A DNA stretch of 64,000 nucleotides. Source: Caballeronia terrestris (GTDB lineage: Bacteria > Pseudomonadota > Gammaproteobacteria > Burkholderiales > Burkholderiaceae). Shown piece by piece: positions 51,519 to 59,498 of this stretch. The notes beneath the pieces were generated by a model, which was not told where the DNA came from, searched no databases, and saw only the letters and a program-made list of their open reading frames with translations. The translations under genes were made by a program, and so were the position numbers. The DNA lies in NCBI RefSeq assembly GCF_001544515.1, contig NZ_FCOL02000028.1, positions 1 through 64,000 of the forward strand, written 5' to 3'. Each line of letters starts with the position of its first letter. The stretch's first letter is position 1.

Positions 51519-52460
51519 ATGTACGTCAATTACGAAACTTTCGAGGATGCCGACCGGCACGCGCATGCGCTGTCCGGCTGGGATCAACGCTACGACCAGG
51601 TTGGCGAGGGCGTTTTTCGCAGCACCGTCAAGCAGGTTTCGGCAGGCGGAGTGCAGGTCTTTCAGGAATCCGCGAACGTTCGTGTCGTTCAGTGCGGACA
51701 GTTGCCGCCGGGCCGCGCCACGTTCGGCCTCGCACTCTCCGGCGGTGCGCCGTTCTCGTTTCAGGGCGTGAAGGTCGATCAAAGCGCGCTCATCTTCAGC
51801 GACGGCGCCGAGGAATTCCTGCTTCATACACCGCCGGACATGTCGCTGCTCGGCATCGCCGTCGATACGGATTTGCTCGAATCGTTGGCTGACGTGCAAG
51901 GCTTCGACTTCCCGCGCGACGCGCACGCCCAGCAAGTCCTGAGCATTCCGGCCGCAGCGGGCGCGCGGGTGGGGAGGCGCATCGTGGAGGCCGTCGAAGC
52001 GGCGCTCGCGAGGCCCGCGGAACATGGGGGTCCCGATGCGGAGCGGCGCTTTGCCAACACCGTCACCGAGAGCATTCTGGAACTGCTGACGTTCCACGTG
52101 CCGGATCGCGAGGATCGACTCACGCACGCGTGTCGCTCCGAGATCGTTCAGCGCAGCCATGATCTCTTGCTGTCGCGGCCCGAGCAGCCCGTCTCCGTGA
52201 TGGATCTGTGCGTGGCGCTGCGCGTGAGCCGGCGCACGATACAGAACAGCTTCCAGTCCGTCACGCAGATGAACCCCGTCGCGTATCTTCGCGCGGTACG
52301 GCTCGCACAGGTTCGGCGGCTCCTCATTGCGACGTCGCAACAGGAAGTGCCGGTGCGCGAAGCTGCCATGCGCTGGGGATTTTCGAACCTCGGCCACTTC
52401 GCGAGCGATTACAAAAGCCATTTCGGCGAGCTTCCTTCGCAGACCTTGCGCGCTCGTTAA
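51519..52460 (+). CDS. AraC-family regulator upstream of the amine dehydrogenase operon
   Basis: 313 residues. The N-terminal sensing part (DADRHAHALSGWDQRYDQVG) resembles EutR/FeaR-like AraC proteins that respond to amines or aldehydes. The C-terminal pair of helix-turn-helix motifs (SVMDLCVALRVSRRTIQNSF and REAAMRWGFSNLGHFASDYK) is complete. ATG 51519 has GGAGAA six bases before it; ATG 51453 would add 22 basic residues. It precedes aauB in the same direction by 190 bp and is the likely activator of that operon. Confidence 0.85.
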   Translation: MYVNYETFEDADRHAHALSGWDQRYDQVGEGVFRSTVKQVSAGGVQVFQESANVRVVQCGQLPPGRATFGLALSGGAPFSFQGVKVDQSALIFSDGAEEFLLHTPPDMSLLGIAVDTDLLESLADVQGFDFPRDAHAQQVLSIPAAAGARVGRRIVEAVEAALARPAEHGGPDAERRFANTVTESILELLTFHVPDREDRLTHACRSEIVQRSHDLLLSRPEQPVSVMDLCVALRVSRRTIQNSFQSVTQMNPVAYLRAVRLAQVRRLLIATSQQEVPVREAAMRWGFSNLGHFASDYKSHFGELPSQTLRAR

Positions 52461-52603
52461 CCCGTATTAAATCCCCTTAAACCAAGCGTTTTCCTGCTTC
52501 GCGGCGACTGTATTAGCACGCCTTCTGAAAGCGCCTGTCTGCGCGCTTTCGACTACTCCAAATCGGCACGCACGCGTTGCCGGTTCCGAAGTGCTCTTTT
52601 TTA

Positions 52604-52643
52604 TTGACCTCTTTAGAGTCGGTTCGACGATAAACGAGGAGGA
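52604..52643 (+). promoter_or_regulatory. Possible promoter and strong ribosome site of aauB
   Basis: TTGACC (52604-52609) is followed after 18 bp by CGATAA (52628-52633), and AGGAGG (52638-52643) lies 6 bp before the aauB ATG. The Shine-Dalgarno match is excellent; the promoter hexamers are only fair, in keeping with an activator-dependent promoter. Confidence 0.4.
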
Positions 52644-52649
52644 GCACAC

Positions 52650-53819
52650 ATGAAGCATCGACGGAGGGCCGCTGCGACGGCGGCCGCGATATTGGCCTTG
52701 ACGTACGGATTGCTCGCGGGCCAATCGCAAGCGAGCGCCGCGGAAAAGCCGGAAGAACTCACCATAGCGAAGCTGCCAGCGTACAGCCCGCATCGCGTCT
52801 TCGTGGCGGACGTTTCGTTCGGCAGCATGACCGATGCGCGCGTTCATGTGTTCGATGCGGACGCCGGGCGTTTCATGGGCCAGATCGATGCGGGCTTCGC
52901 ACCGGGCTTCGCGGTGTCGCCGGATCACAAGACGAGCTACGTCGCGACGACCTACTTCGCGCGCGGCGGACACGGCGAGCGCACCGACGTGGTCGAGATC
53001 ATCGACAACGCGACGCTCGACGTGACCGGCGAAATCGTGATTCCGCCCAAGCACGCGCAAGCCGTGCCGACGCCCTACAACACGACGCTTTCCGCCGATG
53101 GCAGCCGCCTCTACGTATCGAACATCACGCCTTCGACCTCGGTCACGGTGATCGATACGGCGACGAAGGAAGTCCTCGGTGAAATCGACACGGACGCCTG
53201 CGTGCTCGCGTACCCGAGCGGCAACGACCGGTTCACGTCGCTCTGCGAAAGTGGCAAGGCGCTGACCGTGAAGCTCGATACAGTGGGCAAGGAAGCAAGC
53301 CGCCAACTGTCCGACGCCTTCATCGACGTCGATCACGATCCGGCCTTCGTCAACGGAGTACGCGACGGCCAGGGCTACGTGTTCACCACGTTCAACGGCA
53401 ACGTTCGCAGCGCTGATTTCTCCGGCGACAAGGCGGTCTTCGGCGAATCCTGGTCGTTGGTCGGCGCGGCCGATCGCAAGGCGGGCTGGCGTCCGGGCGG
53501 CTTGCAGCAAACGGCACTGCACGCAAAAAATCATCGTCTGTTTGTAGCGATGCATCAGGGCGCGGACGGTTCGCACAAGGACCCCGCCACCGAGATCTGG
53601 GTCTTCGATACCCAGAGCAAGAAGCGCGTCGCGCGTTGGAAGCTCGCGAAGCAGAAGATCGATCCGTTTCTCTCCATCGAAGTCAGCGCGGACGAAAAGC
53701 CCTTGCTCTATGGCCTCACGCCGACGTCCGATCTCGTAGTGATGGACGCGGCCACCGGCAAGTTGCGTCACGTGAGCAAGCAGTTGGGCACGACGTCCAC
53801 GCTCATCGTCAATCCTTGA
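52650..53819 (+). CDS. aauB: Amine dehydrogenase heavy (large) chain
   Basis: 389-residue periplasmic beta-propeller subunit of a TTQ amine dehydrogenase. A signal peptide (basic MKHRRR, hydrophobic core, ASA) is followed by blades with repeats such as RVFVADVSFGSMTDARVHVF, SADGSRLYVSNITPSTSVTV and KLRHVSKQLGTTSTLIVNP at the end. The light chain carrying the cofactor is encoded at 55079. The light-chain sequence is closer to aromatic amine dehydrogenase (AADH) of Alcaligenes faecalis than to methylamine dehydrogenase, so substrates such as tryptamine, phenylethylamine or tyramine are likely. First gene of an eight-gene operon. Confidence 0.88.
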   Translation: MKHRRRAAATAAAILALTYGLLAGQSQASAAEKPEELTIAKLPAYSPHRVFVADVSFGSMTDARVHVFDADAGRFMGQIDAGFAPGFAVSPDHKTSYVATTYFARGGHGERTDVVEIIDNATLDVTGEIVIPPKHAQAVPTPYNTTLSADGSRLYVSNITPSTSVTVIDTATKEVLGEIDTDACVLAYPSGNDRFTSLCESGKALTVKLDTVGKEASRQLSDAFIDVDHDPAFVNGVRDGQGYVFTTFNGNVRSADFSGDKAVFGESWSLVGAADRKAGWRPGGLQQTALHAKNHRLFVAMHQGADGSHKDPATEIWVFDTQSKKRVARWKLAKQKIDPFLSIEVSADEKPLLYGLTPTSDLVVMDAATGKLRHVSKQLGTTSTLIVNP

Positions 53820-53828
53820 GGTGACGCC

Positions 53829-54386
53829 ATGATCGATCCTGTTGTTCTCATGGTGTGCATCGCGCTCGCGGCGATCATCGCGCTTTCGAGCGCGGCGCCG
53901 AAATGGCGCGAGCCGTCGCGCTTTCGCGAGTCGCTGGAGGCGTTTGCGCTGCTGCCTTCGTTTGCAGTCGCGCCGCTGTCTTACGTATTGCCGGTGCTCG
54001 AAGCGGCTGGCGCGATCGGCCTCTTGTTCGCAAGTACACGCACGCCGAGCGCCTGCATGTTGATCGCGCTCTTCAGCGGCTTTGCGTCGGCGCTCGCGAT
54101 CAACGTATGGCGCGGCCACACCGATATCGATTGCGGTTGCTCGGGCCTCTTCGCCTCTCAGACTGACAAGGCTGCGCCCAAGTCGATCGGCTGGTGGCAC
54201 GCGGGCCGCGCGGCGATGCTCGCGTTGCTCGTGGCGAGCACCTTGATGCCATCGACGGGCCGCTCGCTCGTCTGGTTCGACTACCTGAGCGCAGGTGCCT
54301 GCACGCTCTTCGCCGTTGCTGCGTGGTTCACGCTCGACGTGTTGCTTGTCAATCTTCCCAAGCTCGATTCTCTGAGGAATTCATGA
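53829..54386 (+). CDS. mauE: MauE-type membrane protein for amine dehydrogenase biogenesis
   Basis: 185 residues with about five hydrophobic helices and a DCGCSGLF loop (about 99-106), a DoxX/MauE-like fold. MauE is required, with MauD, to export and form the disulfides of the light chain. It starts 9 bp after aauB, and its stop overlaps the mauD start (ATGA). Confidence 0.87.
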   Translation: MIDPVVLMVCIALAAIIALSSAAPKWREPSRFRESLEAFALLPSFAVAPLSYVLPVLEAAGAIGLLFASTRTPSACMLIALFSGFASALAINVWRGHTDIDCGCSGLFASQTDKAAPKSIGWWHAGRAAMLALLVASTLMPSTGRSLVWFDYLSAGACTLFAVAAWFTLDVLLVNLPKLDSLRNS

Positions 54387-55039
54387 TGCAAACCACCCTG
54401 ATGATTTCGGCCGCGCTCTCGTGGGCCGCACTTCTCGCGCTCGGCGCGATCTGTCTCGCCCTCGTTCGCCAGGTCGGTATTCTCTATGAACGCATGATGC
54501 CAGCGGGCGCGCTGATGATCGATAAAGGCCCGGCTGTCGGCACGATCGCTCCGACATTCGAACTGATGGACATAGCGGAACGTCCGGTGAAAGTCGGCGG
54601 CCTGTCCGCGAAAAAACGCAACACGCTGGTGTTCTTCCTCTCGCCGACATGCCCCGTCTGCAAGAAGCTGCTGCCGCTGCTTCCTTCGATCCAGGCGCGC
54701 GAAAACGCGACCGATATCGTGCTTGCAAGCGATGGCGACATCACCGAACACGCAGCGTTCTATCGTAAAACGGGTCTTTCCAAGTATCCGTACGTGCTCT
54801 CGCAGGAACTGGGTCTCGCCTATCAGATCGGCAAGCTGCCTTACGCGGTCCTGCTCGACGACGAAGGCAAAGTGCGTGCGAAGGGTCTCGTCAATACGCG
54901 TGAGCATCTGGAAAGCCTGTTCGAAGCGAAGGAGCGCGGCGTCGCCTCGTTGCAGGAGTTCGTGCACGGCAAGCATGATCATCACGAACATCATGACCAT
55001 CACGAAGGCCACGAAACGCATGCCGGGCAGCACGCCTGA
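54383..55039 (+). CDS. mauD: MauD-type thioredoxin-like protein with His-rich tail
   Basis: 218 residues. One N-terminal membrane helix (5-30) anchors a thioredoxin-fold domain in the periplasm. The redox motif is Cys90-Pro-Val-Cys93 (SPTCPVCKK). MauD forms or isomerises the light-chain disulfides. The ATG overlaps the mauE stop. Unusual: residues 195-218 form a tail with 11 histidines among 24 residues, alternating with Asp and Glu, which could bind a metal ion such as Cu, Ni or Zn. Confidence 0.88.
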   Translation: MMQTTLMISAALSWAALLALGAICLALVRQVGILYERMMPAGALMIDKGPAVGTIAPTFELMDIAERPVKVGGLSAKKRNTLVFFLSPTCPVCKKLLPLLPSIQARENATDIVLASDGDITEHAAFYRKTGLSKYPYVLSQELGLAYQIGKLPYAVLLDDEGKVRAKGLVNTREHLESLFEAKERGVASLQEFVHGKHDHHEHHDHHEGHETHAGQHA

Positions 55040-55078
55040 AGCGGCACAACAATCATTCAATCGAACAGGTGAGCGTCC

Positions 55079-55600
55079 ATGAAATGGCTGGATTCATTCT
55101 TTGAGCATTCCGCGCGAGGCGTCGCGCAACGCAGTTCGCGGCGCGGCGCAATGGCGAAGCTCGGCAAGGCATTGGTCGGCTCCGCGATGCTGCCGCTCCT
55201 GCCGGTCGATCGCACGGCCAATGCAGCCGAGCCGAAAAAGCCGGCAAGCGCGTTGAGCGACGATCCAATGAGCTGCGACTACTGGAAGTACTGCGCGATC
55301 GACGGCTGGCTTTGCAGCTGCTGCGGTGGCACGTCGAGCAGTTGCCCGCCGGGCACGACGCCGTCGCCTATCACGTGGATCGGTACGTGCCGCAATCCGC
55401 ACGATGGCTCGGATTACATCGTGTCGTACAACGACTGCTGCGGCAAGACGAGTTGCGGCCGGTGCTTCTGCAACCGCAACGAACGCGAAAAGCCGCTCTA
55501 CAAGCTCTCGCTCGACAACGACATCAACTGGTGCATGGCCAACGGCAACTCGAACTATCACTGCTCGGTGTCGGTCTTGCTGGGAGCGGCGACGCAATGA
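55079..55600 (+). CDS. aauA: Amine dehydrogenase light chain (TTQ subunit)
   Basis: 173 residues. A twin-Arg leader (SSRRGAMAKLGKALVG, about 19-34) is followed by the Cys-rich mature part with 14 Cys. The two Trp that form tryptophan tryptophylquinone are Trp100 (ITWIGTC) and Trp151 (INWCMAN), 51 residues apart as in methylamine and aromatic amine dehydrogenases. The catalytic Asp is Asp119 (YNDCCG), 19 after the first Trp as expected. The active-site Thr is replaced by Ser163. Trp77 (DGWLC) is not part of TTQ. The enzyme oxidises primary amines to aldehydes with release of ammonia. The stop overlaps the next gene (ATGA). Confidence 0.92.
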   Translation: MKWLDSFFEHSARGVAQRSSRRGAMAKLGKALVGSAMLPLLPVDRTANAAEPKKPASALSDDPMSCDYWKYCAIDGWLCSCCGGTSSSCPPGTTPSPITWIGTCRNPHDGSDYIVSYNDCCGKTSCGRCFCNRNEREKPLYKLSLDNDINWCMANGNSNYHCSVSVLLGAATQ

Positions 55601-56076
55601 AGAACCTTCGGCCATTGATGATGGCGGTCGCGCTCGCGACGGCCTCACAACTCGCCTTGCCGCAAACCGTCCAATTCCCCGGCGGCAAGGCCACTTTCGA
55701 CGGCAAGTGCGCGGTCTGCCATCAGGCGGGCGGCAAGGGCATGGACGGCCTCGCGCCGCCGCTCGTCGAATATCCGGGCAAGTATGCGGATTCGAAGGAA
55801 GGCCGCGCGCAATTGGGACACACCGTGCTCTACGGCATGTTCGGTCCGATCAAGGTCAAGGACAAAACCTACAACTTCAAGATGCCAGGTTTCGCCGCGC
55901 TGACCGATGCGGAAATCGCTGACGTGCTGAACTACGTCGTGTTCGACGTGAACGCGCAGCACGGCGCGGCCAAGCCATTCGATGCCGACGAAATCCAGGC
56001 ATTGCGCGCGAGCACGCTGGATGCGTCCGCGGTTCATAAGCAGCGCGATGCCGTGATTAAAGGTCTCGGGCTATGA
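55597..56076 (+). CDS. Periplasmic c-type cytochrome, first of two
   Basis: 159 residues. A signal peptide (core MMAVALATASQLAL) precedes one heme site, CAVCH, with surrounding CHQAGGKGMDGLAPPL, and a later Met (KMPGF) as likely sixth ligand. It is coupled to aauA by an ATGA overlap and to the next cytochrome by the same overlap, so it is probably the physiological electron acceptor of the amine dehydrogenase or part of its relay. One heme only, so it is not the diheme MauG. Confidence 0.88.
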   Translation: MKNLRPLMMAVALATASQLALPQTVQFPGGKATFDGKCAVCHQAGGKGMDGLAPPLVEYPGKYADSKEGRAQLGHTVLYGMFGPIKVKDKTYNFKMPGFAALTDAEIADVLNYVVFDVNAQHGAAKPFDADEIQALRASTLDASAVHKQRDAVIKGLGL

Positions 56077-56534
56077 AGCGGCGTGCGTTGTGGCTCGCGG
56101 TGAGCGCCGCGATGCTTTCGTGCGCGGCAACGGGGAGCCATGCGCAAAGCTACGATGAAGCGCGCGCTCGCCAGGCGTGGGTGCTCAATTGCATGGGTTG
56201 TCACACGGCGGACGGTTCTGGCATTCCGGGCAAGGTGCCGCCCTTGCGCGATTCGCTCGGTCATTTCGTGTCGCTGAAAGACGGGCGCGACTTCGTGATG
56301 CGCGTGCCGGGCGCATCGAATTCCGCGTTGAGCGACGCGGAACTCGCGAACGTCCTCAACTGGGTGCTCGGCACGATGAACCCGCAGTCGCGTCCCGCGT
56401 CGCTCGCACCCTATACGGCCGATGAAGTCGCCGCGCACCGGCGGCCCGCGCTGACCGACGTTGCACGCGTGCGCGCGAAGCTCATCAGGCAATTACAAGA
56501 GAACGGCGTGAACGCCGTTCCCGAACACTACTAG
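56073..56534 (+). CDS. Periplasmic c-type cytochrome, second of two
   Basis: 153 residues with signal peptide (cleavage near SHAQS) and heme motif CMGCH, followed by HTADGSGIPGKVPPLRDSLG. A possible Met ligand lies in FVMRVPG. Start overlaps the preceding cytochrome stop (ATGA). Two small cytochromes here replace the blue copper protein (amicyanin or azurin) used by known TTQ dehydrogenases. A stable hairpin lies in its last codons. Confidence 0.87.
   Translation: MKRRALWLAVSAAMLSCAATGSHAQSYDEARARQAWVLNCMGCHTADGSGIPGKVPPLRDSLGHFVSLKDGRDFVMRVPGASNSALSDAELANVLNWVLGTMNPQSRPASLAPYTADEVAAHRRPALTDVARVRAKLIRQLQENGVNAVPEHY
56501..56520 (+). other. Stable hairpin at the 3' end of the second cytochrome gene
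   Basis: GAACGGCG and CGCCGTTC form a perfect 8-bp stem with a TGAA loop inside the last codons, 28 bp before the aldehyde dehydrogenase ATG. No T run follows, so it is not a normal terminator. It could protect or mark the mRNA end between the dehydrogenase genes and the downstream genes. Confidence 0.45.
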
Positions 56535-56548
56535 GACCAGGAGACACC

Positions 56549-58057
56549 ATGACGGATAACAGCGAGCATCTTGCGATGCTCGATTCGACGCGCGCGTTCC
56601 TTGCAGCGGACAAGCGCATGTTCATCGATGGACAATGGCGCGATAACGCGAAGGGCGCGACGCTCGACGTGATCAATCCCGCCGACGGCAGTTTGCTCGC
56701 GCGCGTGCCGAGCGCGGACGAGGACGACGTGGACCTCGCCGTGCGCGCTGCGCGCCGCGCTTTCGACGATTCCGACTGGTCGCGCATGAAGCCGACCGAT
56801 CGCGAGCGTATCCTCTTACGCGCCGCCGAACTCATCGAAGCGAATGCGCGCGAATTGGCAGAGATCGAATCGCTCGACAACGGCAAGCCCGTCACGGTCG
56901 CTCAAGGGCTCGATGTGTCGATGGCCGCGCAGTGTTTCCGCTACATGGCGGGCTGGGCGACGAAGATCGAGGGCAGCACGCTCGATCCCGCGATTCCGTA
57001 CAGCCCCTCCAACGCGTTTTTCGGCTACACGCGCAAGGAAGCGGTCGGCGTAGTGGGCGCGATCATTCCGTGGAATTTCCCGCTGCTGATGGCATCGTGG
57101 AAGCTCGCGCCCGCGCTTGCGACGGGCTGCACGGTGGTGCTAAAACCCGCCGAGGACACGCCGCTCTCCGCGTTGAGGCTCGCGATGCTGCTCGACGAAG
57201 CCGGCTTGCCGAAGGGCGTAGTCAACGTCGTGACGGGGCTCGGCCGTAGCGCGGGCGCTGCGCTTGCGCGGCATCCCGGCATCGACAAGATCGCGTTCAC
57301 GGGCTCGACGCAAACGGGCAAGGCCATCGGCCACGCGGCGCTCGACAACATGACGCGCATGTCGCTCGAACTGGGCGGCAAGTCGCCGGTGATCGTGCTG
57401 CCGGACGTGGATATCGACAAGGCCGCTGAAGGCGTGGCCAACGCGATCTTCTTCAACTCGGGGCAGGTGTGCACGGCGGGCTCGCGCGTCTACGTGCACG
57501 AGAAAGTGTTCGACCGCGTGATGGAGCGCGTCGCGACAATCGCCGATGCGCTGCCGATGGGCCCCGGCCTCGATGCCGCTACGCAGATCGGGCCGCTCGT
57601 CTCGGCGCGCCAGATGGATCGCGTGCTCGGCTATATCGAAGCAGGCCGCGACGAAGGTGCGCGTGCAATCGCGGGCGGAGCGCGCAAGGATGGCAAGGGC
57701 TTCTTCGTCAAACCGACGGTGCTCGTCGACACCGATCATTCGATGCGTGTCGTTCGCGAGGAAATCTTCGGGCCGGTGCTGGTCGCGATGCCGTTCAGGG
57801 ATATCGATACCGTGGTCACGCAAGCCAACGATTCGCCGTATGGTCTCGGCGCGAGCATTTGGTCGAACGACTTGTCGGCGATCCACAACCTCATTCCCCG
57901 CATCAAGGCGGGCACGGTATGGGTGAATTGCCATTCGCTGCTCGACAACGCGATGCCCTTCGGCGGTTTCAAGCAATCAGGCTTCGGCCGCGAACTGGGG
58001 CGCGCCGTGATCGACATGTATACCGAGACGAAGTCGGTGCTCATCAATCATGCGTGA
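56549..58057 (+). CDS. Aldehyde dehydrogenase, product-consuming partner of amine dehydrogenase
   Basis: 502-residue NAD(P)-dependent aldehyde dehydrogenase. Catalytic Cys308 (FNSGQVCTAG) and Glu274 (LELGGKSP) are present, with the cofactor segment FTGSTQTGKAIG. It is of the phenylacetaldehyde/indole-acetaldehyde type in general layout. It starts 14 bp after the second cytochrome, in the same operon, with AGGAG before the ATG. It should oxidise the aldehyde made by the amine dehydrogenase, giving indole-3-acetate if the amine is tryptamine. Cytoplasmic, so the aldehyde must cross the inner membrane. Confidence 0.9.
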   Translation: MTDNSEHLAMLDSTRAFLAADKRMFIDGQWRDNAKGATLDVINPADGSLLARVPSADEDDVDLAVRAARRAFDDSDWSRMKPTDRERILLRAAELIEANARELAEIESLDNGKPVTVAQGLDVSMAAQCFRYMAGWATKIEGSTLDPAIPYSPSNAFFGYTRKEAVGVVGAIIPWNFPLLMASWKLAPALATGCTVVLKPAEDTPLSALRLAMLLDEAGLPKGVVNVVTGLGRSAGAALARHPGIDKIAFTGSTQTGKAIGHAALDNMTRMSLELGGKSPVIVLPDVDIDKAAEGVANAIFFNSGQVCTAGSRVYVHEKVFDRVMERVATIADALPMGPGLDAATQIGPLVSARQMDRVLGYIEAGRDEGARAIAGGARKDGKGFFVKPTVLVDTDHSMRVVREEIFGPVLVAMPFRDIDTVVTQANDSPYGLGASIWSNDLSAIHNLIPRIKAGTVWVNCHSLLDNAMPFGGFKQSGFGRELGRAVIDMYTETKSVLINHA

Positions 58058-58067
58058 GGGCGCACGA

Positions 58068-59282
58068 ATGACCCGGAAGACATTCAAGCGATCGCTGGCG
58101 GCGGCGGGTGCGCTCGCCGCGTGTTCGAGCGCGTGGGCGCAAAGCTCGGTGACGCTCTATGGCACCGTCGATGCAGGCATCACGTACACGAGCAACCAGC
58201 AGATCACGCAGGCAGATGGCAGCGTCGGCTCGGGGCACAACTTCGCGTTCTCGGGCGGCAACCTCGTGCCGTCGCGATACGGGTTGCTAGGCATTGAAGA
58301 TCTCGGCGGCGGCCTGCAGGCGAAGTTCATGCTCGAGAACAGCTTCTATACGGGCAGCGGAAACTTCGTGCAAGGCGGCTCGCTGTTCAATCGTCAGGCA
58401 TGGGTCGGGCTGGCTCAAGAAGGCTTCGGCACGTTGTCGCTGGGCCGTCAATACGATTCGTACTCGGACTTCCTCGGGCCGTATGTGTCGAGCAACAACT
58501 GGGCGACACTCTATGGCTCGCACCTGGGCGACGTCGACAACCTGAACGAAGCGTTCAACTTCAACAACGCGATCAAGTACACGAGCCCCGACTGGAACGG
58601 CTTCTCCGTAGGCGGCACGTATAGCCTCGGCGGCGTTGCGGGCGACTTCGCTCAACGACGCGGCTACGCATTCGCGGCGACCTACGCGCGCGAGCCGTTT
58701 TCGGTCAGCGCGGGTTACCTGAACCTGCACAACCCGCTCGATGCAGCACTCGGCGGCTCGGCGGGCTATATCGGCGACTTCGCCTGTTCGAACCCGTCGG
58801 CGCTCTATTGCCAGTTGCAGAACGCCGAGGCGTTGAAGGCGTATGGCGCGGGCGCATCGTATGTCATCGGGCCCGCGACGATCGCGTTGACCTACACGCA
58901 CACGAAGCTCGAGCACAGTCAGTATTTCGCCGACAGCGCGAACCCGCAGGGCCGCAACGTCGCGTTCGATATCGGCGAAGCGAACCTCACCTATGCGGCG
59001 ACGCCGTTCCTGCAACTGGGACTCGCGTATATCTACAACGTCGCCAAGGTGGATGGCGGTTCGTCGACGCGCTTTCATCAGGTGAACCTCGGCGCGAACT
59101 ACGCGTTGTCCAAGCGCACCGCGTTGTACGGCGTCGCGATCCTGCAGAAAGCGACTGGCGCAGGACTGGGCATCGATCCTGTGACGGGTGCGTCGGCCAA
59201 CTATGCGCAGATCCCCAATCTGCCCAATTCCAATAATGACCGGCAAGTGTCCGTGACGCTCGGAATCCGGCACAACTTCTGA
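58068..59282 (+). CDS. Gram-negative general porin in the amine operon
   Basis: 404 residues. The signal peptide ends AWAQ; the mature protein starts SSVTLYGTVDAGITY and ends in RHNF, the C-terminal Phe needed for outer-membrane insertion. Start at 58068 has GAGGG seven bases before it and a normal signal peptide; ATG 58050 lies inside the aldehyde dehydrogenase stop region. As last gene of the amine operon, followed by a strong terminator, it likely admits the amine or aromatic acid. Same family as the partial porin at 1-267. Confidence 0.9.
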   Translation: MTRKTFKRSLAAAGALAACSSAWAQSSVTLYGTVDAGITYTSNQQITQADGSVGSGHNFAFSGGNLVPSRYGLLGIEDLGGGLQAKFMLENSFYTGSGNFVQGGSLFNRQAWVGLAQEGFGTLSLGRQYDSYSDFLGPYVSSNNWATLYGSHLGDVDNLNEAFNFNNAIKYTSPDWNGFSVGGTYSLGGVAGDFAQRRGYAFAATYAREPFSVSAGYLNLHNPLDAALGGSAGYIGDFACSNPSALYCQLQNAEALKAYGAGASYVIGPATIALTYTHTKLEHSQYFADSANPQGRNVAFDIGEANLTYAATPFLQLGLAYIYNVAKVDGGSSTRFHQVNLGANYALSKRTALYGVAILQKATGAGLGIDPVTGASANYAQIPNLPNSNNDRQVSVTLGIRHNF

Positions 59283-59302
59283 GCTTGTGGACCGAGGGCC
59301 GC

Positions 59303-59337
59303 AACCCTGCAAACGATCATCGTTTGCAGGGTTTTTT
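59303..59337 (+). terminator. Rho-independent terminator of the amine operon
   Basis: CCCTGCAAACG (59305-59315) pairs perfectly with CGTTTGCAGGG (59321-59331) around ATCAT, then comes a run of six T (59332-59337). It lies 22 bp after the porin stop and separates the aau operon from catA. Confidence 0.93.
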
Positions 59338-59353
59338 CGCTTGTGCTTTAGCT

Positions 59354-59382
59354 CGTGCATCGATCAATTCGATGAATGCACG
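59354..59382. promoter_or_regulatory. Inverted repeat upstream of catA
   Basis: CGTGCAT (59354-59360) and ATGCACG (59376-59382) are exact complements with a 15-bp spacer that is itself partly symmetric (CGAT...CGAT). It stands 19 bp before the catA -35 candidate, the usual place for a LysR-type CatR/BenM activator, but no such regulator is adjacent. Confidence 0.4.
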
Positions 59383-59400
59383 ACGCCATATATGATTGAT

Positions 59401-59429
59401 TTGACCGATAAGAACTCGTCCGTTAATTT
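59401..59429 (+). promoter_or_regulatory. Possible catA promoter
   Basis: TTGACC (59401-59406) with TAATTT (59424-59429) at a 17-bp spacing, 70 bp upstream of the catA ATG and downstream of the operon terminator. Confidence 0.4.
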
Positions 59430-59498
59430 TGTCGATACTCAGGGACGTATAGGGCTTAAAGCTAAAACCGTCCCCGCAAAAGAAACGGAGACACCTGC

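Noticed and set aside
52467-54200. 577-codon minus-strand frame opposite the amine dehydrogenase heavy chain and mauE
   Set aside because: The plus-strand genes form a tight operon with signal peptide, propeller repeats and overlaps; the minus frame has no domain.
55307-55309. Trp77 of the light chain as a TTQ residue
   Set aside because: Spacing rules it out: TTQ Trps are 51 residues apart, which fits Trp100 and Trp151; Trp77 corresponds to a non-conserved position.
55597-56076. Cytochrome as a MauG homologue
   Set aside because: MauG is diheme and about 350 residues; this protein has one CxxCH and 159 residues.
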